The position numbers were made by a program, and so were the translations under genes. Under the pieces are notes generated by a model, which was not told the DNA's origin, ran no database searches, and worked only from the letters and a program-made list of their open reading frames with translations. From Aureispira anguillae (lineage in GTDB: Bacteria; Bacteroidota; Bacteroidia; Chitinophagales; Saprospiraceae), in contig NZ_AP026867.1 of NCBI RefSeq assembly GCF_026000115.1, forward strand, positions 6,363,001 through 6,427,000: a stretch of 64,000 bases of DNA, given 5' to 3'. This document shows, piece by piece, positions 46,623-56,779 of the stretch. The first letter of the stretch is position 1. Every line of letters begins with the position of its first letter.

Positions 46623-47710
46623 TTCCATTTGTAGATTTAAAAGCTCAATACAATAGTATAAAAGAAGAGATAGATGAAGCTATCCAAAATGTGATTAGTC
46701 AAACTGCCTTTATTGGAGGAAGTTATGCTGCTAAATTTGAAAAAGAATTTGCTGATTTTTTAGGTGTCAACCACTGTATTGCTTGTGCCAATGGAACCGA
46801 TTCTTTAGAAATTTTGCTTCAGGCTATGGGTGTCGGACAGGGGGATGAAGTGTTGGTGCCTGCCATTTCTTGGATTTCTACCTCTGAGGCGGTTTCTTCA
46901 TTAGGGGCAAAACCTGTATTTGTAGATGTTGATCCCAATTTTTATACCATTGATCTGGATTTGATTGAGGCTAAAATTACCGCAAAAACTAAGGCGATTA
47001 TCCCTGTTCATTTATATGGGCAGCCTGTTGATATGGTGCGCTTAATGGAAATTGCTCGCCAACATGGTCTAAAGGTCTTGGAAGATTGCGCTCAAGCACA
47101 TGCGGCTGAATTTAATGGACAAAAAATAGGAACTTTTGGGGATTGTGCTTCTTTTAGTTTTTATCCAGGAAAAAACTTGGGGGCTTATGGAGATTCTGGA
47201 GGTATGGTTACCAATGACCCAGAAATTGCACGAGTAGCTCGAATGATTGCCAATCATGGACAGGAAGGAAAACACAATCATTTGATGGAAGGACGAAACA
47301 GTAGAATGGATGGGATGCAGGCGGCTATTTTATCCGTAAAATTGAAGTATTTATCAGAATGGACTGCTGCTAGAATTGCCAATGCTAAAAACTATACAGC
47401 ACTTTTGAAGGATAGTGGTCTTGATTTACCTGCTGTTATTGAAAATGGAAAGCATGTTTTTCACCTATATGTAATTCGAACAAAGGATAGAACTGCATTA
47501 ATGGAAAAGCTTAAAGCAGAGGGGATTGGCGTTGCTATTCATTATCCTACGGCATTGCCATTTCTAAAATGTTATGAAGCGATGAATCATCAAATTGAAG
47601 AGTTCCCCGTGGCACATCAACTCACTCAAGAAATTGTTTCTTTGCCTATGTTTGCAGAGTTAAAGCGTAGTGAAATTGAATTGGTTTGCCAACAAATTAA
47701 ACAGAACTAG
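46619..47710 (+). CDS. DegT/DnrJ aminotransferase (WlbC/WbpE-like)
   Basis: 363 aa. PLP-binding lysine in [16 protein letters not shown], and family motifs ANGTDSLEILLQAMG, HLYGQPVDM and LEDCAQAHAAEFNGQKIG. WbpE-type enzymes aminate the 3-keto group of UDP-linked uronic acid. Completes the oxidase-acetylase-aminase trio. ATG overlaps the TGA of the acetyltransferase. Confidence 0.9.
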   Translation: MIPFVDLKAQYNSIKEEIDEAIQNVISQTAFIGGSYAAKFEKEFADFLGVNHCIACANGTDSLEILLQAMGVGQGDEVLVPAISWISTSEAVSSLGAKPVFVDVDPNFYTIDLDLIEAKITAKTKAIIPVHLYGQPVDMVRLMEIARQHGLKVLEDCAQAHAAEFNGQKIGTFGDCASFSFYPGKNLGAYGDSGGMVTNDPEIARVARMIANHGQEGKHNHLMEGRNSRMDGMQAAILSVKLKYLSEWTAARIANAKNYTALLKDSGLDLPAVIENGKHVFHLYVIRTKDRTALMEKLKAEGIGVAIHYPTALPFLKCYEAMNHQIEEFPVAHQLTQEIVSLPMFAELKRSEIELVCQQIKQN

Positions 47711-47711
47711 T

Positions 47712-48827
47712 ATGAGGGTCTTTCAATTTGTAAAGCAGGTCACTCCCAATACAGAACAATTTGAAAAAAAATATGAAAAGGTTCTGGATTCATTGTCTTA
47801 CAATGAAATGAGGGAGTTGTACTTAAATGATAGATTCTATTCTACACATATTCTAAAACCTGTATTAGATTTTGATTGGCAACAAGTAAATTATACGGTC
47901 TGGGATTATGAGCGTTTGCAACGCAAGTGGGCAGAGGAAAAAGGCTTTACATATAAAAACATAAAAGAGGTTTTATTTGCTCAAATTGAAGAGTTTAGAC
48001 CAGAGGTGATTTATAACCTTCAACCTATTTACTTTTCAAAGGATGAAATTCAAAATATTTCAGGTAATCCTAAAAAAATCTGTTGGTTTGCAGCGCCTAC
48101 CAATTCTAAAATGGATTTTTCGGCCTATGATATTCGATTGACCAACTTAACCTTGGATTTAAAAAATGAGGCAACCGATACCTTTAGAAACGTCTATTTT
48201 TATCCAGCGATTGATGATTGCATGAATCGATTGAGTAGCAATCAAAACAGAGATATTGATATTTTGTTTTATGGGCAGTATGTAAAGGGCTATTTTTCGA
48301 ACAGAAATGCATTGATGAACCAACTAATAGACTTTAAGTTGGAATCTACTTATAATATTAAAATGCATTTGCTGTGTCAAGTAATAAAAGAACCCATTAT
48401 TAATATCCCATATATTCGAGGAAAGTTCAAAAAGATGGTTTTTCCTCCTAAAAAAGTTTGGCAAAACAAGGATCATGCTTTATTTGGGGCAGATTTATAT
48501 TCTACTATATCAAGAAGTAAAATTGTCGTTAATGCAGGTGTTGACTTTTCGGGAGAGCACAAAGTAAATATGCGCAATTTTGAGACAACAGGTTGTGGAG
48601 CAATGTTATTATCGGATAAAGGAATTTATCCCAAGGGGTTTGTAGCGGGGAAAAACTATGTGGCTTATGAAAATTTTAGCGACTTAGTAGAAAAAGCAAC
48701 TTATTATTTGGAGCATGAACAAGAGCGTTTAACAATTGCTAATAATGGCAGAGCGGAGATAAGCCAGATTTATTCTAAAGAGAATCAATGGAATGAATTT
48801 GTGAAAATTTGCGAATCAATTGCCTAA
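47712..48827 (+). CDS. Glycosyltransferase, CgeB/GT1-like
   Basis: 371 aa from the ATG at 47712, two bases after the aminotransferase stop; an in-frame upstream ATG would overlap it. The C-terminus matches the Glyco_trans_1_2/CgeB type: HKVNMRNFETTGCGAMLLSDKG with a closing LVEKATYYLEHEQERLTIANNG. N-terminal half is a weakly conserved GT-B domain. It probably transfers one sugar of the repeat unit. Confidence 0.8.
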   Translation: MRVFQFVKQVTPNTEQFEKKYEKVLDSLSYNEMRELYLNDRFYSTHILKPVLDFDWQQVNYTVWDYERLQRKWAEEKGFTYKNIKEVLFAQIEEFRPEVIYNLQPIYFSKDEIQNISGNPKKICWFAAPTNSKMDFSAYDIRLTNLTLDLKNEATDTFRNVYFYPAIDDCMNRLSSNQNRDIDILFYGQYVKGYFSNRNALMNQLIDFKLESTYNIKMHLLCQVIKEPIINIPYIRGKFKKMVFPPKKVWQNKDHALFGADLYSTISRSKIVVNAGVDFSGEHKVNMRNFETTGCGAMLLSDKGIYPKGFVAGKNYVAYENFSDLVEKATYYLEHEQERLTIANNGRAEISQIYSKENQWNEFVKICESIA

Positions 48828-48831
48828 ATAT

Positions 48832-48989
48832 ACTGTAACAAAAGTTATGGATGGTTTTTACAAAGCGTTTTAGATGAGATTCGATGAAAATTACAGCCTG
48901 ATAGCAGCGCTATCAAGGCGAAAATTTGAAAAAGAAGATTGCTAAAAGACTCGATTAAAAAGTATTTAGAAATTTTTGTTACAGTGTAC
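48832..48989. repeat. TA-flanked palindromic element C (CTGTAACAAAA ends)
   Basis: A 158-bp imperfect palindrome. Left end TACTGTAACAAAA, right end TTTTTGTTACAGTGTA, with a perfect central hairpin GATAGC/AGC/GCTATC at 48901-48915 and intermediate partial matches. TA dinucleotides on both sides fit Tc1/mariner-IS630-type target duplications. No protein coded. It splits the run of glycan genes at the only gap over 150 bp in the first half of the locus. Confidence 0.65.
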
Positions 48990-49019
48990 TAAAATAGTAG
49001 ACTATAATTTTATTGTGAA

Positions 49020-49916
49020 ATGGTTGAATTAACTTCTTACTTTCCTGATTTTATAATTGTTGGGGCAGCAAAATCAGGTACCTCTTCTCTGCATAGATAC
49101 TTAAGTACGCATCCAGATATTTATATGCCTAAACTTAAGGAGTTGAATTTTATGCATACCTATGGGCAGGGACCCTTGCCTATTTTGGAGCGTTTTCCTG
49201 AAATGCCAACCAATGAAATGGCTTATGCAGGGCATTTTTATGAAGCTAAGGATCATCAACAAAAGGGAGAGGCTTCGCCTTCTTATTTGATTTATTATGA
49301 GCGAACGATTGCAACCATAAAAAAATTCTATAAGGGCAAAAAAGAACCTAAAATAATTATTATTCTTAGAGAACCTATTGATAAGATTTGGTCGCATTTT
49401 AGGTTTAATAGAATGCACAAGTTAGACCCTGATTGCTTATCTTTGGAAGAAGCCCTTGAAGTAGAGTCAAAACGATTAAAAGATCCCTCTTACTTGCCAG
49501 ATGTACATTATATTCATAATACCAAGTACTTGGAGCAAGTGAAGGCTTATCTTGACAACTTCGAGGAAGTAAAAGTAGTTTTATTTGATGATCTAAATGA
49601 ACATCCCGTAAAGCTGATGACAGAAATCCATGCCTTTCTTGGGGTAAAAGATCTCATTCCAGAGGATTTGGGTAAAAAGTATAATAAATCAAACACGAAG
49701 GCCGTTCCTACCAATAAAATGATTGCTTGGGCAATGGAAGCAGGACTGACTAGAGTTCCTTTTCCTTTCAAAGAACAATTAAAAAATAAGTTACTGAAGA
49801 AAGAAACAATGGACGAATCTGTTCGTGCAAAATTGGTACAAATCTTTAAACCAGAAGTGGAGCAGTTACAAGAGTTGTTGGGGCAAGATTTATCGTCATG
49901 GTTAGCCAATTATTAA
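49020..49916 (+). CDS. Sulfotransferase domain protein
   Basis: 298 aa. N-terminal PAPS loop FIIVGAAKSGTSSLHRYLS (~10-28) and 3'-phosphate motif IIILREPIDKIWSHFRFNR (~115-133) follow the bacterial sulfotransferase (heparan-type) pattern. With the gene at 42396 it makes two sulfotransferases in the locus, so the glycan is likely sulfated at two positions. The element and a large gap on either side separate it slightly from its neighbours. Confidence 0.88.
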   Translation: MVELTSYFPDFIIVGAAKSGTSSLHRYLSTHPDIYMPKLKELNFMHTYGQGPLPILERFPEMPTNEMAYAGHFYEAKDHQQKGEASPSYLIYYERTIATIKKFYKGKKEPKIIIILREPIDKIWSHFRFNRMHKLDPDCLSLEEALEVESKRLKDPSYLPDVHYIHNTKYLEQVKAYLDNFEEVKVVLFDDLNEHPVKLMTEIHAFLGVKDLIPEDLGKKYNKSNTKAVPTNKMIAWAMEAGLTRVPFPFKEQLKNKLLKKETMDESVRAKLVQIFKPEVEQLQELLGQDLSSWLANY

Positions 49917-50222
49917 AAAAATTAAGGAAGCAGAAGGAAAATATTCTTTAAACTATTGAGAGCGATTACTTATTATTGTTTAAGAGCTGAAAAGCAACGC
50001 AATTATAGTTAATTTCAATTGTTCATCGTTAAAAATAGATTCCATCGTGCTGTGATGAATCAGATTTTATGTCGATTGTCTAAGCCTTAGTATTCTTTAT
50101 GGTCGCCATAGGATCGATTCCACAAAACAGCCAATCCAGCTTGCTGGTTCAGGCAAGAAACACCACGTAACTAAAGCATTCGCAACGTAATTCCATTTTT
50201 TAACAATTTCAACTAAAAAAGT
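49917..50222. other. Intergenic, 306 bp inside the glycan locus
   Basis: No gene, promoter consensus or strong hairpin found. The upstream in-frame stop at 50214-50216 defines the following gene's start. Confidence 0.4.
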
Positions 50223-50648
50223 GTGCATCAAAAACCTCATATCATAAAATTTGACCAAATTGGCGCTCCTTCTTTGGGCTATATTAGTGTCGCTGAAGTG
50301 GCAGACAATATACCTTTTGAAATAAAAAGAGTGTATTGGACTTATTTTACACCCAATCATATCGAACGGGGCAATCATTCCCACTTGGCTTTAGAGCAAG
50401 TTATTATTAGTGTTGCAGGAATCATTTCTTTTGAATTTGAAAATGTAGAAGGGGAAATTTTTGAGTTTGTATTGGATGAGCCAAGCAAAGGTATTTATGT
50501 GCCGCCAGGTTATTGGAGAAAGATGAAATTTTCGCATAATGCTGTTTTATTGTGTATGGCTTCATTACTTTATGATGAATCTGATTATATTCGAGATTAT
50601 AATACATTTAAAAACTTAGGCAACTCTGTTGACAAGAATCTAGATTAG
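50223..50648 (+). CDS. Cupin sugar 3,4-ketoisomerase (FdtA/QdtA-like)
   Basis: 141 aa. It starts at GTG 50223; an in-frame TAA three codons upstream rules out any other start. The protein is a small cupin: [47 protein letters not shown] and [12 protein letters not shown]. FdtA/QdtA convert dTDP-4-keto-6-deoxyhexose into the 3-keto isomer before transamination. An acetyltransferase and an aminotransferase of the matching type follow, so a 3-acetamido-3,6-dideoxyhexose is the expected product. Confidence 0.88.
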   Translation: MHQKPHIIKFDQIGAPSLGYISVAEVADNIPFEIKRVYWTYFTPNHIERGNHSHLALEQVIISVAGIISFEFENVEGEIFEFVLDEPSKGIYVPPGYWRKMKFSHNAVLLCMASLLYDESDYIRDYNTFKNLGNSVDKNLD

Positions 50649-50649
50649 T

Positions 50650-51195
50650 ATGATACATGAAACGGCTTTAGTTCAATCCAAACAGATCGGAAAGGGCACG
50701 AATATTTGGCAATTTGTTGTTGTGCTTCCCAAGGCAAGCATAGGCGAAAACGTCAATATTTGTAGCCATTGTTTTATTGAAAATGATGTTACGATTGGAG
50801 ATAATGTCACCATTAAATGCGGGGTGCAAGTTTGGGATGGTATTACCATTCAAGACAATGTTTTTATAGGCCCTAATGTTACCTTTACAAATGATTTGTA
50901 TCCTAGATCTAAACAGTATGCGGCTGAGTGGACCAAAACAAAGATTGAGTTGGGGGCTTCAATAGGTGCAAATGCTACGATCATGGCTGGAATAACTGTT
51001 GGATCTTTTGCCATGGTTGGTGCAGGAAGTGTTGTTACCAAGGATCTTCCTCCTTATACATTGTGGTATGGGAATCCTGCTGTTCACAAAGGCTATGTGA
51101 CAGAAACAGGCGAAATTTTAGATTTACAGCTATTTTCAAAACAAAAACAGGCGCAATATATTATGGTGAATGGAAAACCTGTATTACAAGATTAA
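50650..51195 (+). CDS. Left-handed beta-helix acyltransferase (FdtC/QdtC-like)
   Basis: 181 aa of hexapeptide repeats ([65 protein letters not shown]), then a C-terminal tail. It starts one base after the ketoisomerase stop. Probably acetylates the 3-amino group of the sugar made with its neighbours. The acyl donor is not shown by sequence. Confidence 0.86.
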   Translation: MIHETALVQSKQIGKGTNIWQFVVVLPKASIGENVNICSHCFIENDVTIGDNVTIKCGVQVWDGITIQDNVFIGPNVTFTNDLYPRSKQYAAEWTKTKIELGASIGANATIMAGITVGSFAMVGAGSVVTKDLPPYTLWYGNPAVHKGYVTETGEILDLQLFSKQKQAQYIMVNGKPVLQD

Positions 51196-51270
51196 TACAA
51201 TTCATTCATGAATTATCGTTCTCCAATATTATCTATTGGCTAATTGCCACAAAATTAGAAGTTTAATAAT

Positions 51271-52377
51271 ATGGTCAAATTCCTCGATTTACAAAAAATA
51301 AATGCTCAATACCAAGACGAACTAAAAGCTGTTACTGCTCAAATTATTGATTCTGGTTGGTATATTTTGGGAAATTCAGTTGCTCAATTTGAAGCTGATT
51401 TTGCAGCCTACTGCAAGGTAAAGCATTGCATAGGAGTAGCAAATGGTTTAGATGCTTTGATTCTTGTTTTACGAGCTTATAAAATGCTGGGAAAACTACA
51501 GGATGGAGATGAAGTAATTGTGCCTGCCAATACCTTTATTGCTACCGTACTAGCAATTAGTGAAAATGGTTTGGTTCCTGTATTTGTTGAACCACAGGAA
51601 GCTACTTTTAACATCAATGTTGCTAAGATAGAAGCGGCAATTAGCCCCAAAACAAAAGTAATCATGCCCGTTCATTTGTATGGGCAGGCCGTGGATATGG
51701 CTACGGTTATGTCTATAGCCCAAAAGCATAATTTATTGGTATTGGAAGATGCTGCTCAGGCTCATGGTGCGTATTGGGGAGCTAAAAAGACAGGAAATTG
51801 GGGGCATGCAGCTGGATTTTCTTTCTATCCTGGCAAAAATCTTGGTGCTTTAGGAGACGGAGGAGCGGTGACAACCAATGATGATGAGTTGGCAAAAATG
51901 GTTAGAATCTTACGCAATTATGGCTCTGAAAAAAAATACCACAATCAGGTAGTTGGAATGAACAGCCGATTGGACGAGTTGCAGGCGGGAATATTATCGG
52001 TTAAGTTGGCTTATTTGGATCAAGAAACGAAGGTGAGAAGGGCAATTGCTAAACGATACAATGATGAAATAAAGAACCCTTTAATTACATTGCCAGAATG
52101 GAATCAAGAAGAATGGGGGCATGTATTCCATCTTTATGTGATTCGTTGCCAACATCGAACAGCATTGCAAGAATACCTTAGTGAAAACGAGATTCAAACG
52201 GTTATTCATTACCCCATTCCTCCGCACAAGCAAGCAGCATATCAAGCATGGAACGAGGACTCTTATCCTTTAACGGAAACCATCCACGAAGAAGTATTGA
52301 GTATTCCAATTAGCCCAGTGTTGACAGAGGAAGAAGTGACCGAAGTAATCCAAAAGATCAACAACTTTACGATTTAA
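51271..52377 (+). CDS. DegT/DnrJ aminotransferase (FdtB/QdtB-like)
   Basis: 368 aa. PLP-lysine region [17 protein letters not shown], plus [17 protein letters not shown] and [18 protein letters not shown]. In the Fdt/Qdt pathways the enzyme aminates C3 of the keto-sugar. It is paralogous to the gene at 46619 but linked to the ketoisomerase set. Its stop overlaps the next start (TAATG). Confidence 0.88.
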   Translation: MVKFLDLQKINAQYQDELKAVTAQIIDSGWYILGNSVAQFEADFAAYCKVKHCIGVANGLDALILVLRAYKMLGKLQDGDEVIVPANTFIATVLAISENGLVPVFVEPQEATFNINVAKIEAAISPKTKVIMPVHLYGQAVDMATVMSIAQKHNLLVLEDAAQAHGAYWGAKKTGNWGHAAGFSFYPGKNLGALGDGGAVTTNDDELAKMVRILRNYGSEKKYHNQVVGMNSRLDELQAGILSVKLAYLDQETKVRRAIAKRYNDEIKNPLITLPEWNQEEWGHVFHLYVIRCQHRTALQEYLSENEIQTVIHYPIPPHKQAAYQAWNEDSYPLTETIHEEVLSIPISPVLTEEEVTEVIQKINNFTI

Positions 52378-53930
52378 TGAAGAGCTGGGATATTGATATA
52401 GCGCTACATGAGTTACTTGTTCATCGAGCAGAACAATTATACCAAACAAAAGCGTATAAAAAAGCAGCGGAGCTGATTGCTGAAATCGCTGCTTTTGAAG
52501 CAAGCAATTATATTGGCTATTTGTCTTCTATTCGATTGGAAGAGTTATTAGTAAAGATTGCTGCTGAATTATTCCCAATAGCCAATTATAAAAGAAAAGA
52601 AACCGCACAAAGGAAAGTACTACACATCGGGACTCGATTCTATAATATAGGTGGGCATACTCAAGTTGCATTAAGTTGGATGAAGAATGACTTAAATAGC
52701 GAATCACATCTATTGTTATTGGATCAAGATCGAGCATTGGATTTAACCATAAATGGAACGCTTTATCAATTAGAAGAAAAAGAACCATGGGCTAAAGCGC
52801 AGGCTTTGAGGCGTTTTTTGGAAGAACATTATTTTGATGTTATAGTGCTGCATCAGCACATGGATGATATTGTGCCGACCTTAGCGTTGTGGGATCTTAA
52901 ACAGAAAGGGGATAGCTTGGTATTGTTTTACAACCATGCCAATTTTAGATTTTCATTGGGCAATATTATAGCGCATAAGCGCATCAATATTTGTGAAGGG
53001 GATGTGGTTATTTCAGAGAAATATCGATATCCAATGGATGATCAGATTCTTTATTTTATCTTAGGAGAAACCATGCCCAAGCAATTGTCCATTCAAGAAA
53101 AATTAGCGTACAAAAAGCAATTGGGAATAGGGCAGACGCAAAAAATATTTTTTACAATAGGAGCAGCGTATAAATATACGCCATTTGAAACCGTCAATTT
53201 TTTGAAGGAATGGAATACGTTCTTATTGGAGCATGAAGCGTGTACCTTGATAATGGTCGGTTGTGGGCAAGAAGATTTTGATAAATTTTGTCCCAATACC
53301 CAAAAAGCTCCCAATCTTTTGCTAAAAGGGCATGTAAAGAACCCGCTGATGTATTATCAGATAACAGATTATATTGTTGATATATATCCTCTGCAAACGG
53401 GATTGGGAACGCTTAATGGCTTATACCATGGAGTGCCACCTATTTTACCTTACCAAGAGACGGTGATGGTGTTGGGCAATGAAATGAATAAGTTGTATCC
53501 AAGAGCAATTGAAAATTATCTTTCTTACAGCACTAAGGAGGGCTATTTTAAGTTTATAAAAGAAGAAATAGCAACAGGAGCCTACAAGAGTTGGGCTTCG
53601 AAAGTGATAGAACAGCACATTCAATCTAAATTTTTGTTGAAACCATGGCAAAAACAATTAGAAGAATTATATAAAACTCCAGTAGTAACAGGCATTGACG
53701 TTGACGCTTCTAACGATGTATTAAATACATCCAAACCCTCCCAAAGTTGGTATAAATTTACCGCCTCACCAGATCGAAGTATTCAATTGATTGCTTTGGG
53801 TTTTCGGTACAATATCCCATTAAGTTTTAACTTGTTACGACTTTATTTTAACCTGATTGCTAAGCAAAAAAAATTGACAGGGGCAGGACTCAAGGTCTTT
53901 AGCAACTATTTATTAGGAAAATATAAATAA
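52377..53930 (+). CDS. GT-B glycosyltransferase
   Basis: 517 aa. An N-terminal helical stretch (~1-75) is followed by a GT-B fold with GTRFYNIGGHTQVALSWMKND (an acceptor-side loop). The C-terminal half has ILLKGHVKNPLMYYQITDYIVDIYPLQTGLGTLNGLYHGVPP-like sequence, typical of GT4/GT1 donor-binding domains. Extra ~60 residues at the C-terminus. The donor sugar is unknown. Start overlaps the upstream stop by one base. Confidence 0.78.
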   Translation: MKSWDIDIALHELLVHRAEQLYQTKAYKKAAELIAEIAAFEASNYIGYLSSIRLEELLVKIAAELFPIANYKRKETAQRKVLHIGTRFYNIGGHTQVALSWMKNDLNSESHLLLLDQDRALDLTINGTLYQLEEKEPWAKAQALRRFLEEHYFDVIVLHQHMDDIVPTLALWDLKQKGDSLVLFYNHANFRFSLGNIIAHKRINICEGDVVISEKYRYPMDDQILYFILGETMPKQLSIQEKLAYKKQLGIGQTQKIFFTIGAAYKYTPFETVNFLKEWNTFLLEHEACTLIMVGCGQEDFDKFCPNTQKAPNLLLKGHVKNPLMYYQITDYIVDIYPLQTGLGTLNGLYHGVPPILPYQETVMVLGNEMNKLYPRAIENYLSYSTKEGYFKFIKEEIATGAYKSWASKVIEQHIQSKFLLKPWQKQLEELYKTPVVTGIDVDASNDVLNTSKPSQSWYKFTASPDRSIQLIALGFRYNIPLSFNLLRLYFNLIAKQKKLTGAGLKVFSNYLLGKYK

Positions 53931-54027
53931 ACGGCTTAGTGTATTAAAAACTATTGCATGATAAACAATGGTTCGTTAAAAAAGTTACCTTCAATTAAAA
54001 AATAATGAACTAGGTATAAATGTGTCC

Positions 54028-55005
54028 ATGAAAAAAGTAGATATTTCAATCGTTATTGTAAATTTTAATACCTTTGACCTGACCTGTGCCTGTATTGATT
54101 CTATCTATTTGTCTCAAACCCGTTACTCGTATGAAATAATATTAGTAGACAATGCATCAACGGATCGAAAAGCTACGGATTTTTGTGAAAAATATCCTGA
54201 TCTTGTTTTGGTCACTAGTGCTAAAAATTGTGGCTTTGGACGGGCAAATAACATGGGAATGGAACGGGCTAAAGGGGCCTATATTTGGTTGATTAATTCA
54301 GATACGGAAGTTTCTGAAAAGGTCTTAGAAAAAGGAATGGCAACGCTTCAAGAGCATCAAGCAGATTTGTATTCTTGTGCACAGACGTTGGCAGATGGTA
54401 GCCCTTTGTTTTATAAAAAAAAATCGTTTTATCTCGGTCTTTCGCTAAAGGCCGTATGGTATAGTTTGCCTTTGTTTCATTTGTCTTATTTTAATCGTAA
54501 ATTTATCGATCAATCGACCGTAAACGAAGTGATTGAAGCCAATACAGTTTCGGGGGCTTTTATGCTGTTTCGCCGAGAGGTGTTTGAGAAAACCAAGGGA
54601 TTTGATCCTGATTTTTTTCTTTATTCAGAAGAAACAGAGTGGTGTTACAATCGAATCCGCAAGCAGTTTAAGATTATTTATGATCCATTTAATTCATTTA
54701 TTCACAAACAAGGATCAAGCAGTAATCAGGATATGAGTGTGCAGGGATATATTAGTAATAGCTTAGGCTATTATAAACGAGGATATGGAATCTATTTGAT
54801 TTACTTATTGATGCAATATTTGATTGCATTACCAATGAATATAGGATTTTATTTAATTTCTAAAAAGGAGTATAAAAAAGCTTATTCCGATCAAATAAAA
54901 CTACTAATCAGTGGTTGGCGGTATTTAATGGTTGATATTCCTAGGTTTTCAAACAAATTTGGAGCAAGAAAACGTTTCTTGGTCATTCGGCAACTTGATG
55001 TTTAA
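54028..55005 (+). CDS. GT2 glycosyltransferase (rhamnosyltransferase-like)
   Basis: 325 aa from the ATG at 54028 (a GTG two codons upstream is also in frame). GT2 features: VDISIVIVNFNTFDL, LVDNASTDRKA, GFGRANNMGMERAKGAYIWLINSDTEV (DxD-like) and DPDFFLYSEETEWCYNRI. The WbbL-like C-terminus has one or two hydrophobic segments. It transfers a 6-deoxyhexose or related sugar onto the lipid-linked chain. Confidence 0.85.
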   Translation: MKKVDISIVIVNFNTFDLTCACIDSIYLSQTRYSYEIILVDNASTDRKATDFCEKYPDLVLVTSAKNCGFGRANNMGMERAKGAYIWLINSDTEVSEKVLEKGMATLQEHQADLYSCAQTLADGSPLFYKKKSFYLGLSLKAVWYSLPLFHLSYFNRKFIDQSTVNEVIEANTVSGAFMLFRREVFEKTKGFDPDFFLYSEETEWCYNRIRKQFKIIYDPFNSFIHKQGSSSNQDMSVQGYISNSLGYYKRGYGIYLIYLLMQYLIALPMNIGFYLISKKEYKKAYSDQIKLLISGWRYLMVDIPRFSNKFGARKRFLVIRQLDV

Positions 55006-55064
55006 TTTAACATCAATGCACGGTTTAATAAATGCTTACTTAAAGTTTTATAGTTAAAATTGTT

Positions 55065-55967
55065 ATGTCTGTTTCAGTAATCATACCTACTTATAATCGA
55101 TCCAATTTAATTTTAAATATCTTAAATGCCTTAGAGGAACAAACCTTTCAAGGCTTTGATGTCATAATATCCAACGATGGATCTACAGACGACACGGTTC
55201 AAACCATCAAGGATCATCAAGCTAAGTATAGCTTTGATATTACCATATTAGATAATAAGAACGGAGGCAGAGCGATTGCTCGTAATGTTGGTGTTCGGGC
55301 AGCTAAAGGAGATTTGTTGATCTTTTTTGATGATGATGTGCGCCCCAATCCAAATTGCATTCAATTGCATGTTGACTTTCATAAGGAGCATCCTAATGCA
55401 CTCCTAGATGGACCTGCTTTGTACGATTTGGAAATTGTTAAAACAAAAGGAGATTTCCAATGGTATCGTTCTAACTTGGAAATGAGTTGGTATACCAAGA
55501 ACAATGGACCTGTTAAAAAAGAACGTGCAGGTTTGGTAGGTGCCAACAAATCAATGCCAAAAGCATTGTTTTGGGAAGTGGGAGGCTTTGATGAGCAATT
55601 GACGGATTCTGAAGATTTTGAATTTGCTTTTAGAGCAATGCATAAGCACAATTACGAGATTTATTTTGATTATCGAACTTGGGTTTACCACGATGATTAT
55701 AAAGATTTTCAACAATATTTAAGACGGAGGGTAGATGCTAATGGTTCTTCTAAACGGTTAGTGCGTTTGTTTCCAGAAATACTAGATTATTATGCTGCCA
55801 AGTTTATTTTTAAACCCAATCAATGGAAACAACCTTTTTTCAATATCTTTAAGGCTAAGTTTTTTCAAAAATTACCCACGACAACGTTTTTTTTGAAATT
55901 CTTTCCTCAGAAAATACGGTACAAATTGTACGACATTATTATTACCGCAAATACATTATATAACTAA
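55065..55967 (+). CDS. GT2 glycosyltransferase
   Basis: 300 aa. MSVSVIIPTYNRSNLILNILNALEE, ISNDGSTDDT, ARNVGVRAAKGDLLIFFDDDVRPN (DDD metal site) and GANKSMPKALFWEVGGFDEQLTDSEDFEFA. Inverting GT-A fold. The acceptor and donor are unknown. Followed 14 bp later by rfbF. Confidence 0.86.
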   Translation: MSVSVIIPTYNRSNLILNILNALEEQTFQGFDVIISNDGSTDDTVQTIKDHQAKYSFDITILDNKNGGRAIARNVGVRAAKGDLLIFFDDDVRPNPNCIQLHVDFHKEHPNALLDGPALYDLEIVKTKGDFQWYRSNLEMSWYTKNNGPVKKERAGLVGANKSMPKALFWEVGGFDEQLTDSEDFEFAFRAMHKHNYEIYFDYRTWVYHDDYKDFQQYLRRRVDANGSSKRLVRLFPEILDYYAAKFIFKPNQWKQPFFNIFKAKFFQKLPTTTFFLKFFPQKIRYKLYDIIITANTLYN

Positions 55968-55981
55968 CTTAACAACATTCA

Positions 55982-56764
55982 ATGAAAACAGTCATCTTTG
56001 CAGGAGGGTTAGGCTCTCGTATTTCAGAAGAATCACACATGCGTCCAAAGCCGATGATTGAAATTGCTGGAAAGCCAATCTTATGGCACATTATGAAAAT
56101 GTACCAAGCACATGGTTTTAATGAATTTATAATCTGTTTGGGGTACAAGGGATATATGATTAAGGAGTACTTTATCAATTATTTTTATCACAATTCTGAT
56201 ATAACAGTTGATTTAGCGAACAATCAAGTGGAAGTACACCAAACCAATTCCGAGAACTTTAAGGTCACCTTGGTAGATACAGGCTTGCATACAATGACTG
56301 CGGGGCGTTTGCAACGAATCGAAAAATACATTGGTGAAGATGAAAGCTTTATGTTGACTTATGGAGATGGTGTTTCAGATGTTAACATCAAAGCTTTGGT
56401 TGATTATCATAATCAACACGATAAAATTGCAACGGTAACTACTGTGCAACCTGCGGGTAAATTTGGTGTCTTGAATACGGATGCCAATGGTACCGTTACC
56501 GAATTTGTAGAAAAACCTAAAGGTGGAGGGACTTGGATTAATGGCGGATTCTTTGTTTTGAATAGAGGCGTTTTTGATTATTTGAGAGACAAAGATATGA
56601 CACCAATTATGTGGGAAGATGATCCTATGCGTGATTTGGTAGCAGACAATGAATTGGTATCCTATAAGCACGATGGTTTTTGGAAGTGCATGGATATTTT
56701 GAGAGATAAGCGTGACTTGGAGCGTATGTGGAACAATGGAAACCCCGCTTGGAAAATTTGGTAA
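55982..56764 (+). CDS. rfbF: Glucose-1-phosphate cytidylyltransferase
   Basis: 260 aa. N-terminal nucleotide motif MKTVIFAGGLGSRISEESHMRPKPMIEIAGKP, then MLTYGDGVSDVNI (Asp metal ligand) and VEKPKGGGTWINGGFFVLN. Makes CDP-glucose from CTP and glucose-1-phosphate, feeding the next enzyme. Length and motifs are those of RfbF. Confidence 0.94.
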   Translation: MKTVIFAGGLGSRISEESHMRPKPMIEIAGKPILWHIMKMYQAHGFNEFIICLGYKGYMIKEYFINYFYHNSDITVDLANNQVEVHQTNSENFKVTLVDTGLHTMTAGRLQRIEKYIGEDESFMLTYGDGVSDVNIKALVDYHNQHDKIATVTTVQPAGKFGVLNTDANGTVTEFVEKPKGGGTWINGGFFVLNRGVFDYLRDKDMTPIMWEDDPMRDLVADNELVSYKHDGFWKCMDILRDKRDLERMWNNGNPAWKIW

Positions 56765-56779
56765 ATAAACTTCCTTATC

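Noticed and set aside
48832-48989. Reading element C as a rho-independent terminator
   Set aside because: Loop and arms are long and there is no T run at the stem base; TA flanks and inverted ends fit a mobile element better.
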